DNA from: an uncultured Prochlorococcus sp.
GTDB taxonomy: Bacteria > Cyanobacteriota > Cyanobacteriia > PCC-6307 > Cyanobiaceae
Length of the DNA stretch: 64,000 nt
Assembly: GCF_902626525.1 (NCBI RefSeq)
Contig: NZ_CACOFR010000003.1
Span: 81,815-145,814 of the forward strand
Direction of reading: 5' to 3'
Within the stretch, counting starts at the first letter, position 1. Each line of letters starts with the position of its first letter. The notes below the pieces were generated by a model. It made no database searches. It was given only the letters and a program-made list of their open reading frames with translations, and was not told the origin of the DNA. Shown here piece after piece: positions 18,604 to 27,487 of the stretch. A program made the position numbers and the translations under genes.

Positions 18604-19560
18604 ATGAAAGAAGTTTCCAAAACTGGTCACTTCACTATTGATTTGCCAAATTCTGATGCGGCTACAGCATTATCCGGACCTGGAAATTCTTTTTTAAAAA
18701 AGTTTGAGTCTCTTACGGGCGTTTCTTTAACTATAAGAGGTTTACAACTCGAGATGAACGGTATCATATCCAAGATTGAAAGGGCATCAGCGTTGGTAGA
18801 GCTTACAAGGCCAATTTGGGAACAAGGCTTAGAAGTTCCAGAAGTAGATCTTAAAGCTGCTCTAAGTTCTTTAAATATGGGAGAGTCATCTTCCCATGCC
18901 GAACTTGGGAAAAAAGTTCTTGCTCGTTCCAAAGAAGGAAAATATTTAAGGCCAAGAACAATAAGGCAAAAAGAATATGTTGAATCAATTGAAAACTTTG
19001 ATCTTACATTTGCAATTGGTCCTGCAGGCACTGGTAAAACATTCTTGGCAACTGTTTGCGCTGCAAGATTATTGAATGAGAAAAAAATAGAAAAAATTGT
19101 TTTAACAAGGCCAGCCGTAGAAGCTGGCGAAAGTTTGGGATTCCTTCCTGGAGATTTGCAACAAAAAGTAGATCCATATTTAAGACCCCTATTTGATTCT
19201 TTACATAGTATTTTTGGATTTGATAGAACAAATTCGTTAGTCGATAAAGGAATTATTGAAGTTGCTCCTCTAGCATTTATGAGAGGTAGAACCTTAGATA
19301 ATTCTTTGATTATCTTGGATGAAGCACAAAATACAACTTGCTCTCAAATGAGAATGTTTTTGACAAGATTAGGTGAGAGATCAAAAATGGTTGTAAACGG
19401 AGATATTACTCAAATTGATTTAAAAAAAGATGAGGAAAGTGGCCTCATAGAAGCATCAAGAATCTTCTCTGAAACTGAAGGCATAAAATTTTGTTATTTG
19501 AATGTTGAAGATGTGGTTCGCCATCCTTTAGTTCAGAAAATTATTGAGGCTTATCAATAA
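18604..19560 (+). CDS. phoH: PhoH-like ATPase
   Basis: A P-loop NTPase of the PhoH family (318 residues). The Walker A is IGPAGTGKTFLA at about residues 138-149, followed by ARLLNEKKIEKIVLTRPAVEAGESLGFLPG-type segments; Walker B is LIILDEAQNTT, and VNGDITQIDL is the further conserved motif. The N-terminal 120 residues form the usual PhoH KH-like region. The cellular role is unclear; RNA metabolism has been proposed and phosphate control in some bacteria. It may be co-transcribed with ffh and rpsP. Confidence 0.94.
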   Translation: MKEVSKTGHFTIDLPNSDAATALSGPGNSFLKKFESLTGVSLTIRGLQLEMNGIISKIERASALVELTRPIWEQGLEVPEVDLKAALSSLNMGESSSHAELGKKVLARSKEGKYLRPRTIRQKEYVESIENFDLTFAIGPAGTGKTFLATVCAARLLNEKKIEKIVLTRPAVEAGESLGFLPGDLQQKVDPYLRPLFDSLHSIFGFDRTNSLVDKGIIEVAPLAFMRGRTLDNSLIILDEAQNTTCSQMRMFLTRLGERSKMVVNGDITQIDLKKDEESGLIEASRIFSETEGIKFCYLNVEDVVRHPLVQKIIEAYQ

Positions 19561-19633
19561 ATTTATAACTCTGGAGATCCGTACCCTGAAATTTTAAAAA
19601 TCAAGTAGAATAAAATCATATTTAATAAAAAAA

Positions 19634-20371
19634 ATGCCAGCAAGTAGTAATTTCAATCAAGCTATTCGTGAAGCACAAACTAGTTCAATTATTGGACCTA
19701 ATGTTGTTCAAAAAGCTTTACCTTATGTAGGTGGAGGTATGGTTCTAACTTCTTTGGGTGTTCTAGCAGGTGTCTCACTAATTGCAACAAATCCTGGTCT
19801 TTTCCAGTCTCTTTCAATAGTTGCATTAATTGCAGAATTGATTTTGTTTTTTATAGCTACAAGCGCTGCAAATAATGCAAATAATGCAAAGGCCTTGCCT
19901 TTACTTACAGGATTTAGTTTGTTAACTGGATTCACCTTAAGTGGAATAGTTGCTTTAGCAATAGGAACAATTGGTATTGGTTCGGTTGGAACAGCTGCCT
20001 TAGCTACTGGTATAACTTTCGTTATTGCCTCTTATACTGGCCAAAGAATGAGTGATAGTGTTGGTCAAGCACTAAGTGGTGTAGTTGGTCTTGGATTGAT
20101 AGGACTGCTCATAGCAATGTTTGTCCAATTAATTGGCGGATTCTTTGCTCCAGGAGTTTTTGGTGGGTCAGGACTCGAATTGATAATCGCAGGATTTGGA
20201 ACTGTCTTATTTGTTGCAATGTCTTTCGTTGATTTCTATACAATGCCAAGAAGATATAATGATGATCAATACCTTGCGGGGGCTTTAGGTATGTATCTAA
20301 CTTATATAAATCTTTTCGTTTTTATATTGAGATTAATGATTGCACTTCAAGGCGGAGGAAGAAGAGACTAA
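19634..20371 (+). CDS. Bax inhibitor-1/YccA-like membrane protein
   Basis: A 245-residue integral membrane protein with about seven hydrophobic segments after a soluble N-terminus of about 30 residues. Features of the BI-1 group include GFSLLTGFTLSGI in the middle, SVGQALSGVVGLGLIGLL, and the late segment VDFYTMPRRYNDDQYLAGALGMYLTYINLFVFILRLM. Members in other organisms conduct calcium or interact with FtsH; the role here is unknown. A hairpin terminator follows. Confidence 0.85.
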   Translation: MPASSNFNQAIREAQTSSIIGPNVVQKALPYVGGGMVLTSLGVLAGVSLIATNPGLFQSLSIVALIAELILFFIATSAANNANNAKALPLLTGFSLLTGFTLSGIVALAIGTIGIGSVGTAALATGITFVIASYTGQRMSDSVGQALSGVVGLGLIGLLIAMFVQLIGGFFAPGVFGGSGLELIIAGFGTVLFVAMSFVDFYTMPRRYNDDQYLAGALGMYLTYINLFVFILRLMIALQGGGRRD

Positions 20372-20395
20372 ATAAATTACATAAAAAACCAACCC

Positions 20396-20421
20396 AAAGC
20401 GTAGATTTATTTCTACGCTTT
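20396..20421. terminator. Bidirectional rho-independent terminator
   Basis: The perfect 10-bp inverted repeat AAAGCGTAGA / TCTACGCTTT has a six-base loop. T-runs follow on the plus strand and A-runs precede, so it can stop both the BI-1-like gene and the convergent gene ending at 20423. Confidence 0.85.
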
Positions 20422-20422
20422 T

Positions 20423-20950
20423 TTATTGGGCGATATCAAGAATTTGTTTTTTTATGAATTCTTTTTGCTCGGAGTCATATTTGACTGAATTATCAAAACT
20501 ATTACCCATATCATCTAAGTCTCTGAGGACTTGATTGACAGACTTTGTGACTGACTTAGTTTCTAGCAGTCTTAGAATAGCCTTACATCTATCTGAAATG
20601 TTTTCTGATGTTATCTCATATTCACGATTATTATCTCTTCGATGAATAATAATTTGAGCGGAACTCATTATTAAATTTTTTACTAATATATTTGTTACAG
20701 CATCACCACCCTCGTTCAGTTTATAAATTAGTGAAAAAGGAAGTTTATCTAACAAAAAACAATCTTTATCTGATAAGGCGTATGCAAAAAATCCTCTGAG
20801 TCCATTTCTTGTTTTAGTTAGCTCTGCGATTCTATCTGCTAAAACCTCTTCGCTAAGTAAATCTTCACCCCACTCTTTGCACCATTGTGCGGATATGTTT
20901 ATTGCTTGAGTGAACGAAGCTTCTTTTAAATTTATGGCTTTTTTTTTCAT
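20423..20950 (-). CDS. Conserved cyanobacterial protein of unknown function
   Basis: The 175-residue product is soluble with no signal peptide or membrane span. It is rich in charged residues, with WCKEWGEDLLSEEVLADRIAEL near the start and a segment RNGLRGFFAYALSD that looks conserved in style. I see no catalytic motif. The good length, start at ATG and position between a terminator and the divergent era gene support it as real. Candidates for its function cannot be narrowed from the sequence; the family resembles small cyanobacterial DUF proteins. Confidence 0.8.
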   Translation of the reverse strand: MKKKAINLKEASFTQAINISAQWCKEWGEDLLSEEVLADRIAELTKTRNGLRGFFAYALSDKDCFLLDKLPFSLIYKLNEGGDAVTNILVKNLIMSSAQIIIHRRDNNREYEITSENISDRCKAILRLLETKSVTKSVNQVLRDLDDMGNSFDNSVKYDSEQKEFIKKQILDIAQ

Positions 20951-20988
20951 TTTTGATCAGAATTTTATTATTGATGCATTAAAAGTCT

Positions 20989-21900
20989 TTGGCCAATTAT
21001 AGATCTGGGTTTGTAACTTTACTAGGAAGGCCAAATGTCGGTAAATCTACTTTAATAAATAAATTGATTGGAGAAAAAATAACAATTACTTCTCCAATAG
21101 CGCAAACTACTAGAAATAAATTAAAAGGAATACTTACTACAGACAATGGGCAAATAATTTTTGTTGATACGCCTGGTGTTCATAAACCTCATCATCGACT
21201 TGGAGAGATATTAGTAAAAAACGCGAAAGCTGCAATTAATGGAGTTGATATGGTAATTTTTGTAATTGATTCAAGTAAAGAACCTGGTAGAGGTGATGAA
21301 TATATTTTGAACTTTCTAATCGCAAATAAAACTGAGTTTATTGTGGCATTAAATAAGTGGGATTTGGTTAATAAAGAATTTAGAAATTTGCGATTAGAAC
21401 AATATAGAAGATTTTTTGGAATTAATAGGAACTTTCAAATTTTAAGTGCTTCTCAAGGAGAGGGATGTTCTGAACTAGTCGATATGGCACTTAATTTTCT
21501 TCCAGAGGGACCAAAACTTTATGGTGAAGAGACGATTTGCGACCAACCATTAGATAACTTATTATCTGATTTAGTAAGAGAGCAGGTATTAAAAAATACG
21601 AGAGAAGAGGTACCTCATAGTGTCGCAGTAAAGATAGAAAAGATAGAGGAAATGAAAAGAAAAAATGGCAAAGTTTTTACAGCTATTTTGGCTACTATTA
21701 TTGTTGAAAGATCAACTCAAAAAGGCATTCTTATTGGAAAGAAAGGTTCAATGTTAAAAATGATTGGTCAGTCAGCAAGATCAAATATGTCAAAATTAAT
21801 TGATGGTCCAGTTCACCTAGAGTTGTTTGTGAAAGTTGTTCCAAATTGGAGAAAAAAAGAATCAAGGTTAATTGAGTTTGGTTATGAGGAGGATTTCTAG
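20989..21900 (+). CDS. era: GTPase Era
   Basis: Era is a ribosome-assembly GTPase that binds the 3' end of 16S rRNA. The 303-residue product has G1 GRPNVGKST, the switch region ITSPIAQTTRNKLKG, G3 DTPGVHK, G4 NKWD and a C-terminal KH domain with GQSARSNMSKLIDGPVHLELFVKV. It starts with TTG; the upstream ATG at 20974 is followed at once by a stop in its frame. The trmD-ispF gene begins directly after its stop codon. Confidence 0.96.
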   Translation: MANYRSGFVTLLGRPNVGKSTLINKLIGEKITITSPIAQTTRNKLKGILTTDNGQIIFVDTPGVHKPHHRLGEILVKNAKAAINGVDMVIFVIDSSKEPGRGDEYILNFLIANKTEFIVALNKWDLVNKEFRNLRLEQYRRFFGINRNFQILSASQGEGCSELVDMALNFLPEGPKLYGEETICDQPLDNLLSDLVREQVLKNTREEVPHSVAVKIEKIEEMKRKNGKVFTAILATIIVERSTQKGILIGKKGSMLKMIGQSARSNMSKLIDGPVHLELFVKVVPNWRKKESRLIEFGYEEDF

Positions 21901-23121
21901 ATGAGTGGTTTTAATTTTGATGTAATTACATTGTTCCCTAAAGCTTTTGAATTAATAAATAATTTAGGGGTTATAACAAAAGCTCTAGATAAGAATTTGA
22001 TCGATGTAAATTTACATGATTTGAGAGAATATGGAGAAGGTTCTTACAGACAAGTAGACGATAAACCTTATGGAGGAGGAGCAGGTATGGTATTAAAACC
22101 TGAACCTATTTATAAGGCATATGAATCAATTAGAAAATTACCTAAAAGTAAAACTTTGCTGATGACCCCACAGGGTAAAGTCCTAAAGCAAAAAGATCTT
22201 GCGAGATGGATCTGTTTAGATCAAATAATAATTATTTGTGGTCAATATGAAGGTTTTGATGAAAGGATTAGATGTTTAGCTGATGAAGAGATATCGATAG
22301 GCGATTATGTACTTTCTGGAGGTGAAATACCCGCCATATCAATAATTAACGGTTTGACTAGATTATTACCAGGAACTCTTGGTGATCCAGACTCCTTGGT
22401 CGATGAGAGTCATAATTCTTCTTTATTAGAATATCCTCAATACACGAGGCCATTAACTTTTAAAGATATGAAAGTGCCAAATATTCTAGTAAGCGGTAAT
22501 CATGAAGAGATTAAATCGTGGAGAAGAAAAAAAAGTTTTGAAAGAACATTGGAGAGAAGAAGTGACTTAATTTCAAATGAAAACTACAAAAAATCCCCAC
22601 AAAGTAAGAGAATAATAAAAGAAAATAATCAATTCATGAAATTTAGAATAGGTAACGGATACGATATTCACAGATTAACGGAGGATAGAGATCTAATAAT
22701 TGGAGGTGTGAAATTGCATCATCCTGAAAATTTAGGATTGGATGGTCATAGTGATGCAGATGTATTAAGTCACTCAATAATGGATGCATTATTGGGAGCA
22801 CTCTCACTGGGTGATATAGGGAAATATTTCCCACCTTCTGATGAAAAATGGAAAAATGCTGATAGCTTGTTTTTATTATCAAAAGTAATTGACTTGATAA
22901 GAAAAGATGGTTGGGAAATAAATAATATTGATAGTGTTCTTGTCGCTGAAAGGCCAAAAATTTTGCCACATATTAAATTAATGAAAAAAAATATTTCCGA
23001 GATCTTAAATATTGATGAAAATTTAATTGGGATTAAAGCAACTACGAATGAAAGATTGGGCCCAGAAGGAAGAGAGGAGGGTATAAGTTGCCATTCGGTT
23101 GTTTTACTTGAGAAAAAATGA
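21901..23121 (+). CDS. Fused tRNA (guanine-N1)-methyltransferase and MEcPP synthase (TrmD-IspF)
   Basis: A single 406-codon frame covers two normally separate enzymes. Residues 1 to about 245 are TrmD, which methylates G37 of tRNA, with [23 protein letters not shown] and [10 protein letters not shown]. Residues 246-406 start [14 protein letters not shown] and are 2-C-methyl-D-erythritol 2,4-cyclodiphosphate synthase (IspF) of the non-mevalonate isoprenoid pathway, with [17 protein letters not shown] and [16 protein letters not shown]. Both parts are full length, joined by a charged linker ([14 protein letters not shown]). The internal ATG at 22636 could also start a separate IspF. The genes downstream overlap or abut, so this sits in a tight operon with era. 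Confidence 0.92.
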   Translation: MSGFNFDVITLFPKAFELINNLGVITKALDKNLIDVNLHDLREYGEGSYRQVDDKPYGGGAGMVLKPEPIYKAYESIRKLPKSKTLLMTPQGKVLKQKDLARWICLDQIIIICGQYEGFDERIRCLADEEISIGDYVLSGGEIPAISIINGLTRLLPGTLGDPDSLVDESHNSSLLEYPQYTRPLTFKDMKVPNILVSGNHEEIKSWRRKKSFERTLERRSDLISNENYKKSPQSKRIIKENNQFMKFRIGNGYDIHRLTEDRDLIIGGVKLHHPENLGLDGHSDADVLSHSIMDALLGALSLGDIGKYFPPSDEKWKNADSLFLLSKVIDLIRKDGWEINNIDSVLVAERPKILPHIKLMKKNISEILNIDENLIGIKATTNERLGPEGREEGISCHSVVLLEKK

Positions 23122-23564
23122 AATTAAATTTAAATTTAAAAAGAAAATTCCAACGATTTTGTTTAATATTAATTTGCTTAATAACTTTAATATTTCAATC
23201 TGATATTCCAAATTTAAAAGCTCTTCCTATGAAAAATTATCATGATGAAATTGTTATAGAAGAATTAAGACTTAAAGTCCCTGCAGATGGAAAAGCAGCA
23301 TGGTTGAAGGCTGAAAAAGAGATATGGGATCCATGGTTATCTTCTCAAGATGGTTTTTTAGGGAGACAATTATTTTGGGATAAAGAAAAAGAAGAGGCTT
23401 TAATATTGGTAAATTGGAAAAGTAAGAAATTATGGAAAAGTATTCCAATGTCAGAAGTAAATATAGTCCAAGAAAAATTTGAGGATAATGTTAAAAATGC
23501 TTTAAATGTTAGTAAAAATCCTTTTGAATTAATTTATGAGGGAGAGTTAGATAAGCAAGGATGA
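23118..23564 (+). CDS. TIGR03792-like cyanobacterial protein, exported or membrane anchored
   Basis: The 148-residue product has a basic start and a hydrophobic helix ([15 protein letters not shown]) consistent with a signal peptide or anchor, then a domain of about 100 residues with [44 protein letters not shown] conserved pattern. I associate this with the TIGR03792 family of cyanobacteria, which resembles small antibiotic monooxygenase-like folds; function is unknown. It overlaps both neighbours by four bases (ATGA-type junctions). Confidence 0.82.
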   Translation: MKLNLNLKRKFQRFCLILICLITLIFQSDIPNLKALPMKNYHDEIVIEELRLKVPADGKAAWLKAEKEIWDPWLSSQDGFLGRQLFWDKEKEEALILVNWKSKKLWKSIPMSEVNIVQEKFEDNVKNALNVSKNPFELIYEGELDKQG

Positions 23565-24217
23565 ATTTAGATATCAGGTTTGATTTCCAAAGAAGAGAAA
23601 GGCTTGGACTTATTGAAGCGATTTGGGGACAAGATAAAAGTATCGATCAACTAAAAAGGGTAATTGAAAATGTTTTAGGTAAAAATGAGGTCGTTTTCAT
23701 TACAAGGATTAATAGTGAAAAAGCTAATAATATTTTAAATTTATATAATGATGCACGATTCTATGAAGAAGCAAAATGTCTAATAATTGGTGAAAATTTG
23801 AATAAACTAAATACAAATAAAAAAGTTGCCATAATTTCTGGAGGTTCAAGTGATTTGGCTGTAACGCTTGAAGCTAAATTAGCTCTTGAAATTTATGGAG
23901 TAAAAAGTCAATCTTTTATAGATGTTGGAGTAGCAGGACTTCATAGATTAATTAGTCAGTTAGAGGAAATAAATAAATATGATGTATTAATAGTTTGTGC
24001 TGGAATGGAAGGAGCTTTAGCAACCGTTGTGGGAGGATTATTGGCGCAACCGATAATTGCTGTGCCTGTCTCAATAGGCTACGGCGTTAGCAAGAATGGA
24101 AAAACTGCTTTAAATAGTATGTTGTCTAGTTGTTCTCCAGGTATTCCAGTTATGAATATTGATAATGGTTATGGAGCAGCAATGGCGGCTCTAAGAATTA
24201 TTAAAAGTATTTCCTAA
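23561..24217 (+). CDS. larB: LarB/CpmA-like protein (PurE-related carboxylase)
   Basis: The 218-residue product has an N-terminal helical part (DFQRRERLGLIEAIWG) and a PurE-like nucleotide fold with VAIISGGSSDLAVTLEA, FIDVGVAGLHRL, VCAGMEGALATVVGGL and PVSIGYG. In other bacteria LarB begins the nickel-pincer nucleotide cofactor by acting on nicotinic acid adenine dinucleotide; in Synechococcus the relative CpmA was linked to circadian phase. LarC and LarE partners are not next to it, so the real role here is unclear. It overlaps the preceding gene by four bases. Confidence 0.9.
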   Translation: MNLDIRFDFQRRERLGLIEAIWGQDKSIDQLKRVIENVLGKNEVVFITRINSEKANNILNLYNDARFYEEAKCLIIGENLNKLNTNKKVAIISGGSSDLAVTLEAKLALEIYGVKSQSFIDVGVAGLHRLISQLEEINKYDVLIVCAGMEGALATVVGGLLAQPIIAVPVSIGYGVSKNGKTALNSMLSSCSPGIPVMNIDNGYGAAMAALRIIKSIS

Positions 24218-24221
24218 ATAC

Positions 24222-24353
24222 TTACTTTTTTTCTATTTCTAATAGGGTTTCTATCCATAAATTGAGTTGTTTTGAAAGCATTCCTTCTTCTCTCATTTTG
24301 ATTGCTTTAATCACAACAGCAGTGTTTACCCACTCTGGAAATCTTTTCGGCAT
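24222..24353 (-). CDS. Small protein, 43 aa, unknown function
   Basis: ATG at 24353 opens a 43-codon frame with MPKRFPEWVNTAVVIKAIKM and an amphipathic, charged C-terminal half. The frame ends five bases from the larB stop, tail to tail. No motif is recognised. Good codon style and clean spacing support it, but it could be chance. Confidence 0.5.
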   Translation of the reverse strand: MPKRFPEWVNTAVVIKAIKMREEGMLSKQLNLWIETLLEIEKK

Positions 24354-24419
24354 TTATTTTTTATGCAGTAACTATAATTTGGTATAGATTTTTATAAAAA
24401 CAAGATCTAATTAACAAAT

Positions 24420-24587
24420 TTAATCTTTTATGTTTAATTTTGTTTCTAATCTAGACAACTCAGAAGAGGTATGATCGCTTTCTACATTTTTTAATCTCTC
24501 TAATAACTCAGATAAATCTTTATGGGCTAATTCACCATTTTCTTCCCATTTTAGGGATCTTGAGTTATTGTCAATTTTTTCTTTCAT
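24420..24587 (-). CDS. Small acidic coiled-coil-like protein, 55 aa, unknown function
   Basis: ATG at 24587 opens a 55-codon frame. It is strongly charged, with a probable helix (AHKDLSELLERLKNVESD) and heptad-like leucines at the middle and end. There is no membrane segment. It lies between the 43-residue frame and thiS, all on the minus strand. No family is recognised. Confidence 0.5.
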   Translation of the reverse strand: MKEKIDNNSRSLKWEENGELAHKDLSELLERLKNVESDHTSSELSRLETKLNIKD

Positions 24588-24699
24588 TATTTTATTTTAG
24601 TAATAAGAATATATAACGAAAAAACAAAAATTTTGGTAAATGTTTCAAGCTTAAACTTAAAAAATTATGAAGATTTTTAATTTATCAATTATTTATCAA

Positions 24700-24909
24700 T
24701 TAACCTCCCCCAACTATTGAAACAATTTCTAGATTATCTCCATCTTTAAGTTTTACTTTTCCCCATTTTATTGAATTAATTATTGAATTATTTAATTCGA
24801 CAACAATGGAATTGGGTTTATATCCCATTGAGTTTAGCACTACTGATAGTAGCGCATTTTCTTGATCAAGTTCAATTTTTTTTTCCTCTCCATTTACCTT
24901 GATTTTCAT
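24700..24909 (-). CDS. thiS: Sulfur carrier protein ThiS
   Basis: ThiS is the ubiquitin-like carrier that holds sulfur as a thiocarboxylate for thiazole synthesis. The 69-residue product ends in the required Gly-Gly (SIVGGG) and has the beta-grasp pattern KIKVNGEEKKIELD...DGDNLEIV. It overlaps the end of thiE by about 38 bases on the same strand, so the two form a thiamine operon. Confidence 0.93.
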   Translation of the reverse strand: MKIKVNGEEKKIELDQENALLSVVLNSMGYKPNSIVVELNNSIINSIKWGKVKLKDGDNLEIVSIVGGG

Positions 24910-25954
24910 GAGATAACTCTTTTAGGATCATAATAGCGTCTCCTTTTGGATCTTCAGAATTCATTAATTGCGAAACTAAGGCAACTTTTTTAAAACCAGA
25001 GTTTTTTAAATATGAAATATTATTTGTCGTAACTCCACCAATAGCAAACCAAGGAATATGCAGATCTTTTGTCAATGTTTTGATTTTTTCAATACCTAAA
25101 GGTTTTTTGTCTTTTTTAGTTGCAGTTTCGAATATTGGTCCTATTCCTATATAGTCACAACCATCTTTAAGAGCATTTGAAATATCATTTTTATTGTTTG
25201 CACTTATACCAATTATTTTTGAATAACCTAATAATTTCCTCGCACTTTTTAAGTCTAGATCATCTTGTCCGAGATGAATACCATCTGCATTTGATGCAAG
25301 AGCTATATCAACTCTATCGTTAATGATGAAAAGTGAATTATATCTTTTACACAGATTTTTAATATGAATTGCTTCTTGAAGATGATCTTTATCGGTTCCA
25401 GTTTTAAACCTATGTTGAATGATTCTTACTCCCGCAATTAATATGTCTTCTATTATTGTTAATAAGTTTTTCTTTTGATCTGTGATGACATATAAATCAT
25501 TTACATTTAATATTTCCTCCGAATTCTTACGTTTGCTTAAACTTAATAAGTCAATCTCTAGAGTATAAATTTCATATCTAATTTCTGAAGCGATTTTTGA
25601 AAGCTCTTTATTATGTAGTCTTGAGAATTCTTCTATTACCCTTAAAGCTTCTTGAACTCTCCCTGCATTAGAGCTTATGATCTGTTCTGGAGTTTTTCTG
25701 TTGATTTGTTCTTGATGAGTCAATCCTTTGCATTTGTCTTCAATATAGTTTCTGGATTTTTTATAAACTTCTAAATGATTTTTTCCTAAAATTTGTCTAA
25801 AATTTTTTATCTTTTCTACAAATTCTTCTTTGCCTAAGCCAAATCTTGCCCAGTCCTCTATTACTCTTAATCCTTCTCTAGCTCTATCTAGATTGGCGTC
25901 AATTATTTGAAATATTCGTAAATCTTCATTATCTGTGGAATTGGAATTCTGCAT
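24872..25954 (-). CDS. thiE: Thiamine-phosphate synthase with N-terminal ThiD2-like domain
   Basis: The C-terminal domain (about residues 150-360) is ThiE, which joins hydroxymethylpyrimidine diphosphate to the thiazole phosphate. It shows YVITDQKKNL, QHRFKTG, INDRVDIALASNADGIHLGQDD, GCDYIGIGPIFET and AIGGVTTNNI. The N-terminal 140 residues (IIDANLDRAREGLRVIEDWARF) are the ThiD2 type domain found in cyanobacteria, proposed to be a pyrimidine kinase domain. The 360-residue length fits that fusion. thiS follows and overlaps; ribF precedes it by seven bases. Confidence 0.94.
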   Translation of the reverse strand: MQNSNSTDNEDLRIFQIIDANLDRAREGLRVIEDWARFGLGKEEFVEKIKNFRQILGKNHLEVYKKSRNYIEDKCKGLTHQEQINRKTPEQIISSNAGRVQEALRVIEEFSRLHNKELSKIASEIRYEIYTLEIDLLSLSKRKNSEEILNVNDLYVITDQKKNLLTIIEDILIAGVRIIQHRFKTGTDKDHLQEAIHIKNLCKRYNSLFIINDRVDIALASNADGIHLGQDDLDLKSARKLLGYSKIIGISANNKNDISNALKDGCDYIGIGPIFETATKKDKKPLGIEKIKTLTKDLHIPWFAIGGVTTNNISYLKNSGFKKVALVSQLMNSEDPKGDAIMILKELSHENQGKWRGKKN

Positions 25955-25961
25955 TGGAAAT

Positions 25962-26885
25962 TTATTTTTTGTGGTTTTTAAAGATTCTTAAGGCGTTAAC
26001 TCTATCCTTTTCAATTTGATTAGAGAGTTGATCTACATTGTCGAATTGGATTTGAGATCTTAGCTTTTCAACTGGTTCTACTGATAAATTTAAACCATAA
26101 AGATTGAAATCTTTGTTTATAAGATGAACTTCAACTGCAGATGGTAAGAGAGGATTTATTGTTGGTTGAGAGCCAAGATTCATAACAGATGCAATTTTTT
26201 GATTGGAATTTTCTATAGTTGTCCAAGCCGCATAGACTCCTTCTCCAGGTAAAAATTTTCTGCCATCAATTTCAAGGTTTGCGGTAGGCCATCCTATACT
26301 TTGCCCAATACCTTTACCTTTAACAACCTTTCCACTGAAGCTATAAGGCCTATTAAGAATTTTAAAAGCATTTTTTAGGTCACTATTCTGTAATAAATCT
26401 CTTATTCGGCTACTGCTAATTCTACCTTCTTTGTCTTCTAAAATTGGAATGATTTTTAGTTTTATATCAGTATCTTTTATCATATTTTTTATTGTATTAA
26501 TATCTCCACTTCTTCTAAACCCAAATTTAAAATTAGCACCTACAGATATATTTTTTGCTTGTAATTGATTTATCAAAATATCTCTTACAAACCTTTCTGC
26601 ACTTAAATTAGATAGTTTCTTATCAAAAGGAATCAGAACCAATTGTTCAATCCCAAGATTCTCAAGAATAGGAAGTTTTTCGTCAGGAAGATCAAGTCTG
26701 AGGCGCATCTCTTTGTATAGAACTTCTCTTGGATGAGGCCAGAAGCTGGCAATTGTTGGGGTGTATTGGTTCTCTTCAACAACACTTTCTATTAATTTTC
26801 TGTGGCCAGCATGTAGGCCATCAAAACTTCCAATAGCGATTGAAGTAGGATTCTTCACTTCAGATGGCGATATTATAGAGATCAA
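25962..26885 (-). CDS. ribF: Bifunctional riboflavin kinase / FMN adenylyltransferase
   Basis: RibF converts riboflavin to FMN and then FAD. The 307-residue product has the N-terminal nucleotidyltransferase domain with GSFDGLHAGHRKLI and SSSRIRDLL, and the C-terminal riboflavin kinase domain with VVKGKGIGQSIGWPTANLE and GVYAAW. Only seven bases separate it from thiE, so co-transcription in a cofactor operon ribF-thiE-thiS is likely. No FMN riboswitch is visible upstream. Confidence 0.95.
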   Translation of the reverse strand: MISIISPSEVKNPTSIAIGSFDGLHAGHRKLIESVVEENQYTPTIASFWPHPREVLYKEMRLRLDLPDEKLPILENLGIEQLVLIPFDKKLSNLSAERFVRDILINQLQAKNISVGANFKFGFRRSGDINTIKNMIKDTDIKLKIIPILEDKEGRISSSRIRDLLQNSDLKNAFKILNRPYSFSGKVVKGKGIGQSIGWPTANLEIDGRKFLPGEGVYAAWTTIENSNQKIASVMNLGSQPTINPLLPSAVEVHLINKDFNLYGLNLSVEPVEKLRSQIQFDNVDQLSNQIEKDRVNALRIFKNHKK

Positions 26886-26953
26886 AAGATTACGTGCAAT
26901 TTTATGAATTTGATGGCAAATTTGAATAGATCATAGTTTATTCAATCAAATGA

Positions 26954-27487
26954 ATGTCTGACAAAATTGATTTTCAGTCGCTTTCATTTGGAATGCGGCG
27001 GATTGGGTGGATACGCTTTTGGGTTCAATCCATTTTAAGTGTTGTTGTTGCAGCTGTTTTGCTTTTTTCAAATGTTGTAAATAATAGCGAAGGACAGCTT
27101 GGCTTGACTCCTGGTCTATCACTCACAACAATAGCCCTGATTTTACTACTTTTTAGTCTTTGGCAGGGTTGGTTAATAGTTAGAACAGGTAGAGCAATCG
27201 CAAGTAACGCGAGACCTTCGAGAGGACAAACAAGTAAATTAATTAAAAGAGGTTTAGTAGTTGATTTGTTAGGAATCTTTTTTGGATTAATTGGATATCA
27301 AGCACTTATGGGTGCTTTATTTATTCAAGCTTCCTCTCAAACAACTGGACAATTGATAACAGCTTCATCTGATATCCCAATTACTGGTCTTGAGATTTTA
27401 TCAGTTTTAAGTAATACACAAGTTATTGCTGCTCACTTCTTTGGACTTTGCTTTTCTTTATGGCTATTGAGAAGGATTTATAAATGA
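26954..27487 (+). CDS. DUF3611 family membrane protein
   Basis: A 177-residue membrane protein with about four hydrophobic segments ([75 protein letters not shown]). The beginning [17 protein letters not shown] and the linker [17 protein letters not shown] are family-like marks of the DUF3611 group in cyanobacteria and chloroplasts. The biochemical role is unknown. The 3' end overlaps surE by 24 bases, tail to tail. Confidence 0.85.
   Translation: MSDKIDFQSLSFGMRRIGWIRFWVQSILSVVVAAVLLFSNVVNNSEGQLGLTPGLSLTTIALILLLFSLWQGWLIVRTGRAIASNARPSRGQTSKLIKRGLVVDLLGIFFGLIGYQALMGALFIQASSQTTGQLITASSDIPITGLEILSVLSNTQVIAAHFFGLCFSLWLLRRIYK

Noticed and set aside
24421..25000. Thiamine riboswitch upstream of thiS or thiE
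   Set aside because: The spacers are too short or lack the conserved THI-box core.
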